The notes below the pieces were generated by a model. It was not told the origin of the DNA and ran no database searches. It worked only from the letters and a program-made list of their open reading frames with translations. A program made the position numbers and the translations under genes. 64,000 nucleotides of DNA from Isoetes taiwanensis (taxonomy: Eukaryota; Streptophyta; Lycopodiopsida; Isoetales; Isoetaceae), in contig JAJEKV010000084.1 of assembly GCA_021234155.1 (NCBI GenBank), positions 372,001 through 436,000 of the forward strand. Direction: 5' to 3'. Positions 54,856 to 64,000 of the stretch are shown in pieces (position 1 is the first letter of the stretch; each line of letters opens with the position of its first letter).

Positions 54856-57480
54856 GCACACTGACCCCAATTTTTGGTCCACAGTTGTTTTTTAGTTGTA
54901 CGGAAGTGTTGTTTTATGCCAAAAACAACAGCAAAATGGCCCCAAAAGTCCACGTGGCCCGTTTATCCAGATTTGCACAAAGAGACAGTGGTTTTTGGCA
55001 AAAATTTCCCACGGTGGTCTTTTGGCAGAAAAATCCACGCGTAAAAAAAATTGATATAGTTTTTGTGAATTTTTGTCAACGTGTACTTTTTTCCTTCGCT
55101 GTTGTTTTTAGTGGAACCATGCATTGTTTATCTTCAGAATTACATGCATAGGTCTCGATATTACCATATGTGAAAAGCTAAATTACAATGTGAAAGTAAG
55201 ATTGTTTTTAAAAATAGTTACATGTTATTTAACAAAGTACTACATGTGTTATTGAAAGGAGCCACGGGTTGTTTGTTTTCTAAATAACACATGTATGTTT
55301 AGATATTACTACATGTAAAAAATAAAATTACAACGTTAAAGTAAGATGCTTTTTTTAAAAAAAATTACACGTTACTTAGCAAAATACCACATGTTAATTA
55401 AAGCTAGCTATTGTTTTTATTACTACTAAATGTTGTTTTTCTAAAATAAGGACATATAGAAAAGCATTATTATGACACATAGAAAATGCGAGGTGTTGTT
55501 TATAATGTGCTTTTTAACCAATAAAATATTAACACGTGTCATACTTTTTTAAATAACAAAGCATTATTTTAACTAATGAAATGTCGACACGTGGCATACA
55601 AATGGAAAAAATAAAATAGGAAAAAAAATAAATAGTATATACCATAATTTAAAAGTCAATACATCATGAATAGTTTATTGATTTTGTTTATTTCAAAATA
55701 AGGAAGCCTTTTGGGAATCGAACCCAAACAAACCCACAAGGCATAATAATATTAGATTGTAATCCAAATTCTAAGATTCTATATCACTAATTAATAAGGT
55801 AATGGAGGTACCAACCATTAGATACAAATAATTTAGATGTCACTAAAACCATTGAAATTCATGGAATTCATAATTTTTAAGGCAGAAAATGCAATACAAT
55901 CCTTTAGATGGGATGCTATTTTAGTTTCCCAATTCTAAACTTTTGTTACAGGTGCAGAGGTATTCTCACAATTTAAATGTTGCTTAATTTAGAAAAGGAA
56001 CGGTTTTCTGCATCATGGGATCCATTGCTTTCAAACTACTTCATGATCTTCACAAGGGAAAGATAATCATGTTTAAAAAATGCCTAGATCATACAAAAAA
56101 TGAAACGAGTTCAATGAATTTTAGCTGTTCCAGAATATGCACTGATGTTAAGCTCGTGCATACCTGTTGTTAGATAACAATGATTATAGACATAGCCTTA
56201 CTTAAAATAGAAGCAAATGCAAAAGAAAGAAAATCATGCATGATACCTGCTTTTGGACTAAGTAAGTATATCAGCATCTGCATTCGAGCTTGTAAGTAGA
56301 TCTGCATCCGGATTGGGACCAATCAAGCACCTGTTGCTATGTGTCTGTTAATCTTTAACGAAAAAAGGTAGCGCCTTTGAATACATTCATTGCTGCATCT
56401 CCTGGCCATCCTAATGGCAAAATTGGAAGGCTCAACTCTGCTAATCTGCACCATTATTTCTGCTATGGCATTAACGCCGTCTGTCATGGCCATGCATAAA
56501 GCAGGCTCTGTCCTTTTCCTGTTTGGAGACTCCCTGCTTGATGCAGGGACCATTCTTCAATGCTGGCGAAATTTCCACCATATTATGGCAAAACATATTT
56601 TCGCAGACCCACGGGCTTCACTAACTAAGCAGAATCGCCGAAAAATGAGGTAAAGTGGTAATAAATAGGAGAAAATCCAAATCAAGAACAACTTAGATTT
56701 AATTTTACAAGCCTTTAATTTTTTTTTTTTTTTTGAAATAAACACAAACACAATCTTGAAGATTCTTGACGAAAATTCTTACCTCTTTCTTGGCCATGGC
56801 GCCATGGAAAAACCAACAAAAACCACATTATTTAGCTGATTACTTCACCATTTTGTCTCGCCTCTGATTTTCTTTATGCTATTGAGGATTCACGCCTGCA
56901 TGTCCGCTGCTACAAAAAGCCTATTTTGCCAGAAATGACATAACTCATTCATGAAAGAGGATCTGAGATCCTGGAAGAAGGAAAACAAATCAGAGATCCC
57001 ATTGCATATTTTTTGCAGAAAACCAACAAAGATGAACTCAATTTTAAAGGAGGCAAACGATTGCGGCTTACCTCTGCTCTGCTTGCCACTCACCTGCCGC
57101 ATATGAGATCCCCTATTCTTAGAAGCCAGGCTTTTGGCAATCCTCGACCTGAAGCTATGGCGATCAGCCGTTTATGCAAATAGTCCTGCCATGGCTGGTT
57201 AATGTCGGAAAAGAAAAGTTATCTACCATAGCAGAGATGAGATGGAGCGGATCTGCAAGGAGCGCTGGGCCGGATTTGAGAGCTGCGATTCTGTGAGGGC
57301 ATGATCAGGAGCGGAGAAGATCTGCTTCCCGCCATTCGTTCCCACCTTCCACCGAAATCCAAAAAGAACCAATAAGAATGAAGGACTCGGATCGAAATCT
57401 GAGCCCTTCATTATTTTTTGATCTCAACGGCTCGCATTTGTTTCTCAAATTTGTTTTGAAAAGGTCACATTTTTTGTTTC
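54856..57480. mobile_element. second copy of the CACTA-like family, left end and interior
   Basis: It begins CACACTGACCCCAATTTTTG, the same terminus as at 29176, and stays similar to 29176-29960 until about 55620 (shared aaaacaaca...aaaatggcccc and aacacgtggcata words). It interrupts the LINE at 54855. Further inside is a gene-fragment cassette ending in ggatcgaaatc (57385), as in the first copy. The right terminus is not found, so the element may extend across the repeat complex to beyond the window, or be truncated. The end given is a minimum. Confidence 0.7.
56414..56649 (+). pseudogene. GDSL esterase/lipase, 5' fragment
   Basis: From the ATG: MAKLEGSTLLICTIISAMAL is a signal peptide, then SVLFLFGDSLLDAGT is block I of plant GDSL lipases, with the catalytic Ser in F-G-D-S-L (codon near 56531). 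After DAGT the match in this frame is lost, though the next-frame sequence (FFNAGEIS, ILWQNIF) still looks like a GDSL continuation, suggesting a frameshift. Blocks II-V are absent. The piece lies inside the CACTA-like copy starting at 54856, so it is most simply a captured first exon. Confidence 0.65.
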
Positions 57481-58517
57481 TTAAAAACATATGCCCAATT
57501 CAATGGTGCAAAACAACCATTACTATACTATATTAAAGAGAGACTAATGGCATTATTTATTCTTTCTTAGGTAGTTATGTCGTTGTAGCATGGGAGAAGA
57601 GGAACCTGCAAGAAAAAGTTTAAGGAACATCAATCCTAAAATACGACCTATGGGAATTGCTGACACATGCAGCCGAATTGAAAACCTCTAACGCCTCCAA
57701 TATCAATTTGCCACACTGACACTATTGAAAGATTATGCATGCAATGAATTCAATGGCAGTGAAAACCGAGACAACTTTGGAGCGATCCTATACAAACCCT
57801 GTATTTTACCTCCGTGGTCGATTCTGCTCTTTGGCCGATTCTGCTCAAGTATGGTCCTCATATCGACCGCTAGTATTGATGTATCCGAAGGCTGGCCTAG
57901 GCACCACTTGATCATTCTTTCTTGTAACGAGTTTGATATTTTAAAGGCCACTCTTACGTCTTATCATTGGCTTGCATGTCTCATTAATTTAAAGGTATTG
58001 TGCATCAACAATGTCGAAATTATGGACAGAAGGACTAGACCATTGAAAATTTCAAGTTTGGTGGCCTCTAAGGGACACACTTATTCAAAAACCAAAGTTA
58101 GTTTTTAGGCATAGTTTCGTGGATTACCATTACATGCAACAAGGGTATAGACAATACCCATGGATATCAAGTTAGAACCGTAATATCTCCACACTATGCT
58201 AGACATTGACAGCAATTTTTGATTAGATTATAACAGTAAATTAAGAATTTCGTTCCCTCGTGAATAGACAAATATTCAGATCAAGTTGGGATCCTCATGC
58301 ATTAGAGTTATCATGGCAAAAAGGAGTTATCATGTGGCAAAATATGGATGGATGGAAAAATGAAGAATTTGCCTAGCCTACTTTGCAACTTTTTAGAAGA
58401 AGCATATTTCACTATGACGACATGGCATTTTCTGGATGATGTGCCATGTCAGATGATAATTAAGCATTTTAGGCACTTTTGGTAGAAAATGACTAGACCT
58501 TTCTAGACCATGCCTAA
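57481..58517. other. no gene recognised
   Basis: A moderately long frame at 57725-58108 lacks any recognisable motif and has no ATG-initiated support. The rest is AT-rich, with gacatggca/atgtggca words like those at 60.4-60.9 kb. Confidence 0.35.
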
Positions 58518-60132
58518 TGTGACGCTCCCAGAATATATACGACCCTCGGACGTATACATACGGGGACTTTCCCCTCCCATGGCGATCATCTCACCATGAG
58601 CAGGGCCCTCCGTCTGTTTCGGGCCATCTATGAAATGAGGCCCGAAGAAGGACACGAAGGGGTCATTCGGCCCACGCCTTCAATAAGACTCCTACGTCGC
58701 GGAAGCATGAATACAAGGGTTAGCACACAGCACGAATATACATAAATATCCACCACGAAGGGTGGCGCATCCATCCATAATACCAACGGCATAGAATATG
58801 CATCTAATCCTAAGAAAACGCCCAAAACCCAGGTTCTACCCCGGCTCAGACTCCAGTGAGGATCGACTGATGGCTGGGCTTCAAGAGATCAGCAGACCGA
58901 GTCTTGGCATGGCGTTGGCTGGCATAGAACATCGGCTAGGGTTGTCCACTCCATCCGCCCCTCCTGTGCACACTTTGCAGATGGGTCAATTCATGCTATG
59001 GCTTCGCTATAGCCTTCCGGAGACGCAGGTTCAAGGGATCACCCTTTTGAGCCTACTCGGGTTCATGGCGCTGGTCCGATGAGGCGGGCCTGGGAAGCGT
59101 CCCCGAGAATCCGCGGTGGTTCCATGGGTGAGCTAGAGAATACGTGCCGCATCAGCGACCCCCGCATCCGTACCCGACTTACTCACCCTAAATCTACTCA
59201 AAGTGCAAGGTGCTCCATACGGATCACACCTCTACACCCAGGGAGTGTCAGACCCATACCCGGCCCTCTACGTGACCGGCTATCAGGCCTAGCCCACTGT
59301 AGGAGTCTCAGGAGCCTTGTATGCTCATGCAAGACCCCACCCCTCATGTCACGACCCCCGTGTTCCTTGTGCGGTGCTAAGCGGACCATAGCATCTAGGA
59401 CCCGGTGGGCTCTTGTGCACAGGCCGCATATAATGGGACTCTACAGGGCGCTATCTAGGAGCAAACTACAATACACGGTTCAGAGGTCTCTACCCCCCCG
59501 TAATCCCCCCGTTTCAGAGTCAGATTAAACAAAGAACTAACAATCCATCCTTTCAGAGTAAGAACCAGAATTGAATATAAAGAGAACTTGCTTGTACAAT
59601 CAAGGGTTAGTTTCTATGATTGAATCACAAAGAGAACAGAGAAACGGACACAACCAAGCGTTATCTAGAATCCACATAGCCACCTACCTGAATTACGGGC
59701 CGACTCGTTTCCATGGGGCGCCTCCATCTCCTGGGAGTTGAGAATTCAGCCGTTGATTCCACGGGGCGGCGGTATGGTGGCTCTCTGCTGGTGTATGATG
59801 TCGCTCAGCTCCCGGCCTTCCTTGGTCGATCTTCAGGAGTCAATCACAGGGATAGGGGTCAAGTTGGCATCCTAACTTGGCAACCCCCATGCTGCCCAAT
59901 CGATTGGGGCAGGTGGCGCCTTCCCAAACAGTAATTAGCCTAATTAAGTTATTATCTTTAATGTATTAAATTAGCAGAGCTAATTTAATCCTTTTAAGAG
60001 TAACCCCCTAGGTTACAATTAAGTTCCCATACCCCCATGGTGGCGTACCTTTAGGGGGGGTGACGTGCTTGTATTTGTACATGTCCCGTATGCATACGTG
60101 ACGTAGACCGTATAAATACGTGGAACGTCACA
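58518..60132 (-). mobile_element. solo LTR related to the chromovirus LTR, reversed
   Basis: The ends TGTGACG (58518) and CGTCACA (60132) are inverted repeats. Both flanks carry CCTAA (58513-58517 and 60133-60137), a perfect 5-base target duplication. Read on the minus strand it starts TGTGACGTTCCACG and ends in GGGAGCGTCACA, like the LTRs at 17934 and 39148, and shares interior words with them (ggttgaccactccatc-type and cccatctgcaaag-type). Differences are many, so it is a sister family or much older. No internal region: a remnant of LTR-LTR recombination. Confidence 0.88.
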
Positions 60133-60479
60133 CCTAACACGGACCAATGAATCGGATTCGCATGAAACTCAGATTGCCAGAAGACGGATCCTTAAAACCC
60201 CCCGAAAGTAGCGTGCCCTAGCTACATGGTTCAATGGGCAAACATAATCTCCATTTTGTTCATTCTTAGGTGCTTTGAAGATATCATGGCAGGTACATCA
60301 ATGTGCCATAATTAAAAATTGTCGGTTTGAAATATAGACATTAAATGTATGAACAAAAGTCAGTTGAAGAACTATATTTGGATATGGTGAATGACACGGC
60401 AAAAGTGGCATGATGATGTGGCGCATGGTATTTCTTGCAATCTCCATGAAATGAGTGGAGAAAATTGAAATTTGCAAAA

Positions 60480-60970
60480 GTTGACATACGCATGATGATG
60501 TGGCATGCCATTGGTGACATGTCATGCCAAGTAAGCAAGGCCAACTTTTGACTAGGCCAAAAAAAATGTGCAACTTTTGGTTTTCAATGGGGGCGATGTG
60601 GCAAATTTTTGGTGACATGGCAAGATATGTATGATGTGGACATGATGATGACCTTATGAAAATTCTTGCATGTGTTGTCTCCACCTCGATGCAAACAAAT
60701 GTAGGGTTCACGTTATGAGATGTTCCCCTTGCCACAAGTGGCCAGGATTTGACAGCGCATGTCGTTACCTTTGTGGCACCAACAAATAGCATGGAAAAGA
60801 TGATGTGGCACTCCAAGTTGTGATATGGCATGCCAAGTAAGCAAGGTCAAGTTTTGACTAGGCCAAAAATGAAAAGATGTCCATCTTTGGTCTTTTCATT
60901 GGGTGATATTGGCAACATTTGGGTGACAAGGCAAGATGGTGGTGACGTGGACAGGATGACTAGGACTTTA
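60480..60970. repeat. two copies of the 36.6 kb dispersed repeat, inverted
   Basis: gccaagtaagcaaggccaac ... actaggccaaaaa at about 60525-60590 and gccaagtaagcaaggtcaag ... gatgtccatctttgg at about 60830-60895 are reverse complements of 36630-36715. Spaced words such as tgatgtggcatgcca, ggtgacatgg and gatgatgtgg recur throughout the block. Confidence 0.75.
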
Positions 60971-61035
60971 TGCAAGAAATATGACAACCTTTGGAATTTT
61001 TGGTAGAGTAGTTTGGCAAGGGATAGAATAGAGGG

Positions 61036-62935
61036 CCTTTGGGACGAACTTCTTCTGGAAGGTTTTAGGGCTCCGTCTTCTGGCGCCAACGCCCTCCCAC
61101 TACCTCATGACATTGTGCAAGATCCTGGTCCAATCTGACCAGGGTATAGCCTCCAAAACGTAAACCCTGTGGGTTGCTAGGTTATTGTAGGGTTTACGTT
61201 ATGAGGTCGAGTTTTATTCAGTTGCACTTGAAACATGGTCGAGAAGCTGCAGTTGAAAACCAGAAGCAATAGAAACTGACGAAATGGGGTTTGGATTTAC
61301 CGAGGCAGGCTTTCCTACCAGTGCTCCTCCGGGAGGGCAAATGCCAATGCCTCCCTTCCCGGAACACGGTTTCCCTATCCGACCGTTGAATTCTCCATTC
61401 AAGTAACTTGCTTCGAGCAGGCTCAAACAAATTCAAGATCTGTCCGGGAGAACATATAAAACCGCAAAGTGTCCTGCAGTCGACGGTGTAGAAAACCAAG
61501 TGTTTTGTCGTTCGGGCAGTACAAAGGCCCCGGAATGGAGATTTGACTTCGCCATGTTGTCCGAAACAGCGAAATTACCCTAGGGACCAAGTTACATGGT
61601 CATTTTTTGCAGCAAAAGAAACACGAACCCTCTACATGGCAGTATTTTGCACCCTTCGCTAAGGCCAATTCACTACGAACGTGTTGGACATGAGCTACTT
61701 TGGCGTCCGGGGGAGGCGAGGGGGGTGGTCTTACGCCCACGAAAACTTGGTCTCCGTGGTAATGTCGATGTTTCAGTCCGTTGGCGGTCGGATCCGCCTG
61801 TTCGTGGTGGGAGAGTTGCCCGTCCGTGGCCAAGGACCTCCCAGAGATGACCTTTGGGACGAACTTCTTCTGGAAGGTTTTAGGGCTCCATCTTCTGGCG
61901 TCAACGCCCTCCCACTACCTCATGATATTGTGCAAGATCTTGGTCCAATCTGACCAGGGTATGGCCTCCAAAACGTAAACCCTGTGGGTTGCTAGGTTAT
62001 TGTAGGGTTTACGTTATGGAGGTCGAGTTTTATTCAGTTGCACTTGAGACATGGTCGAAGAAGCTGCAGTTGAAAACCGAAAGCAATAGAAACCCGGCGA
62101 AATGGGGTTTGGATTTACCGAGGCAGGCTTTCCTACCAGTGCTCCTCCGGGAGGGCAAATGCCAATGCCTCCCTTCCTGGAACACGGTTTCCCTATCCGA
62201 CCGTTGAATTCTCCATTCAAGTAACTTGCTTCGAGCAGGCTCAAAAAAATTCAAGATCTGTCCGGGAGAACATATAAAACCGCAAAGTGTTCTGTAGTCG
62301 ACGGTGTAGAAAACCAAGTGTTTTGTCGTTCGAGGCGTTACAAAGGTCTCGGAATGGAGATTTGACTTAGCCATGTCGTCCAAAAACAAAAAATTACCCT
62401 AGGGACCAAGTTACGGTCATTTTTGCAGCAAAAGAAACACGGACCCTCTACATGGCGGTGTGCACCCCTTCGCTAAGGCCAATTCACTACTGACGTGTTG
62501 GACATGAGCTACTTTGGCGCTTCCGGGGCGGGGGTGGTCTTACGCCCACGAAACTTGGTCTCGGGGTAATGTCGATGTTTGAGTCCGTTGGCGGTCGGAT
62601 CCGATTTCGGGGTGGGAGAGTTGCCCGTCCGTGGCCAGGGACCCTCCAGATAAGACCTTTGGGTCGAACTTCTTCTGGAAGGTTTTAGGGCTCCGGCATC
62701 TGGCCTCAATGCCCTCCCACTACCTCATGATATTGTGCAAGATCCTGGTCCAATCTGACCAGGGTATGGCCTCCAAAACGTAAACCCTGTGCGTTGTTAG
62801 GTTATTGTAGGGTTTATGTTATGGAGGTCGAGTTTTATTCAGTTGCACTTGAGACATGGTCAAGAAGCTGCAGTTGAAAACCAGAAGCAATAGGAACTGA
62901 CGAAATGGGGTTTGGATTTATCCTCCTCCCAGTGT
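61036..62935. repeat. tandem array of about 810-base units
   Basis: Copies start at about 61036, 61851 and 62658 (tttggg[a/t]cgaacttcttc), 815 and 807 bases apart. The third stops at about 62935. Shared landmarks include accctgtgggttgctaggtt, gggagggcaaatgccaatgc and attaccctagggaccaagtt. A minus-strand frame (GGIGICPPGGALVGKPASVN) is conserved in the first two, but no family is recognised. The unit size and the neighbouring dispersed repeat recall the 825-base array at 33.7-36.5 kb, though the sequences are mostly different. Confidence 0.88.
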
Positions 62936-63121
62936 CGCAATTAGAAATCAAGAACACATTTTGTAGTAGCAAATTTTTTTGCTATGATTCGGGATCGCCA
63001 ATAGATCCAAAGTCTGTTATTTCAGTTGCCATGGCTCCGCATGCATGTTCGAAAAAGGTACACCAGATCCCAAGTGCAACTGACCACGTTTTGGCTTCCA
63101 TAACGTAAACCCTACAATAAC
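62806..63121. repeat. inverted repeat at the array end
   Basis: ttattgtagggtttatgtta near 62808 is mirrored by taacgtaaaccctacaataa at 63101-63120, and the arms extend with gaps to a gttgcacttg/caagtgcaac pair at about 62842 and 63072. The last array unit thus ends in a partial inverted copy of itself. Confidence 0.65.
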
Positions 63122-64000
63122 CTGGCAAGGCACCAAACATCCTGTTTGTCATAAGCACCAAACATTCATGCGGATGTGGAGGTTCTCTTAGGAGTCTTAA
63201 CAATTGTTTGCTTGTTGCATAAGTTGTCTAAGATATTATGATTCTTCATACAGTCATGTCTTTGATACAAAGTTTTCTATGGAGATTATAACCTGTAAGA
63301 AAGGAAGAAAGCACTTACAGCAGAACTCCAGCAAGATTGCCATTTAAACAAGAATAAAGGCCCTTAAGAGATAATCTTTCCACCCAATTCAGTTGCCTGC
63401 AAAAACCTACATATGCATAATGCAATATCATCCATAAGCATATTGAGAAATCCTCAAACGAAGTATCTTAAAAAAGGAAGTTACAATGAGAAAGAATTAG
63501 ATAGTTAGGCATTACCCACTAATCTAAATACGAAGAAAGTTAGTGGATAAGACTGCAGCAGGTTACGATTACGGTAGGCTGAACATTCCTGATGGGACAC
63601 GAGCACTAATTTTCACCATCGTCTAGATAAATCACACTAAGTCTAGACCGAGAAAATAATTTCAGATAAACAAATTAAGTAGTGCCAAATGGATAGTTAA
63701 CTGTTTCAAATAGGAATTGTCAATTCTATTGCATCCATACTCCTTAGGAAGCTTAGTCAACGATTTAAAGGATTCCTATCTTGAAGTATGACAAAAAGAT
63801 ATTCGATGCAATTGTTTGGAATTGGGGAGCTGCCAAACTATAACGTCTAGCCACTAGTTTAGAGGATTACCATGCGGAGGGAGCTCGATACCTTAGTGCA
63901 CATGACTTCGGGCAAGGTTTTTCCGAGCAAGGTTTTCAGAGTTTGTGTTTAGGTTTAAGGTGTTAGGTATGGTATTTTGCTTGATGGCTCCAACAATTAC
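63122..64000. other. no gene seen
   Basis: AT-rich sequence to the window end without convincing frames or repeats. Confidence 0.45.

Noticed and set aside
55701-55775. tRNA-like word: GGGTTCGATTCCCAA on the minus strand, like a T-arm
   Set aside because: No acceptor stem partner or D-arm can be placed at the right distance; it lies inside a CACTA-like element and is probably a chance or remnant match.
57711-57721. CACACTGACAC as a further CACTA-like terminus
   Set aside because: Only the first eight or nine bases agree and the following sequence does not match the family; orientation is also wrong for closing the 54856 element.
57725-58108. A 127-codon plus-strand frame
   Set aside because: No ATG at its start, no recognisable motif and AT-rich surroundings; treated as chance.
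61214-62389. Conserved minus-strand frame in two tandem units as a gene
   Set aside because: Conservation follows from recent tandem duplication; the third unit lacks it and no family is recognised.

Overview
The window looks like nuclear DNA of a land plant with a large, transposon-rich genome and very few genes. A gymnosperm or fern is my guess, from the density of nested elements and the look of the non-LTR retrotransposons; the sequence alone does not settle it. Only one ordinary gene looks intact in 64 kb: an intronless germin-like protein gene at 11941-12630. Nearly everything else is mobile DNA, remnants of it, or host gene fragments lying inside or beside it.

Layout. 1-6529 is the right part of a CACTA/EnSpm-type DNA transposon carrying a multi-exon gene; it is inserted in a reverse-oriented LINE (6530-9935). 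11.4-12.7 kb holds the germin-like gene, with two small hairpin repeats in front. 13.1-15.9 kb has small duplications and a duplicated exon-like segment. 16.0-17.2 kb has a LINE 3' fragment, a tRNA-derived SINE-like element and long GA and TG microsatellites. 17934-40778 is a large Ty3/gypsy chromovirus with two LTRs of about 1.63 kb. Its pol region is interrupted in several places, so it is treated as a fossil. A 9.7 kb CACTA-like element (29176-38907, target duplication TAT) is nested in its 3' part and holds long inverted minisatellite arrays around a tandem array of about 825 bp units. 42830-45849 is a short complete CACTA-like element, also flanked by TAT. 46.5-52.9 kb contains a PIF/Harbinger transposase remnant, a small inverted-repeat element, an exon fragment of an ICE1/SCREAM-type bHLH gene and a Helitron-like 3' end. 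53.2-54.9 kb is the 3' end of a second LINE, cut by another CACTA copy (from 54856) that carries the 5' end of a GDSL lipase gene. 58518-60132 is a solo LTR related to the chromovirus LTRs but reversed. 60.5-63.1 kb is a tandem and inverted repeat complex.

The most unusual thing is in the chromovirus. Between the primer binding site and gag it carries a GC-rich cassette (20150-21283). The cassette starts with the nine-residue histone H3 tail ARTKQTARK and ends with a recognisable, full-length H3 histone fold. Two further unrecognised open frames sit between this cassette and gag, with a TATA-like box in front. The same element's integrase ends in a chromodomain, a module that in this family is known to read methylated H3 tails. 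An LTR retrotransposon carrying its own H3-like histone is not something I know as a described system, and it is the main candidate for follow-up.
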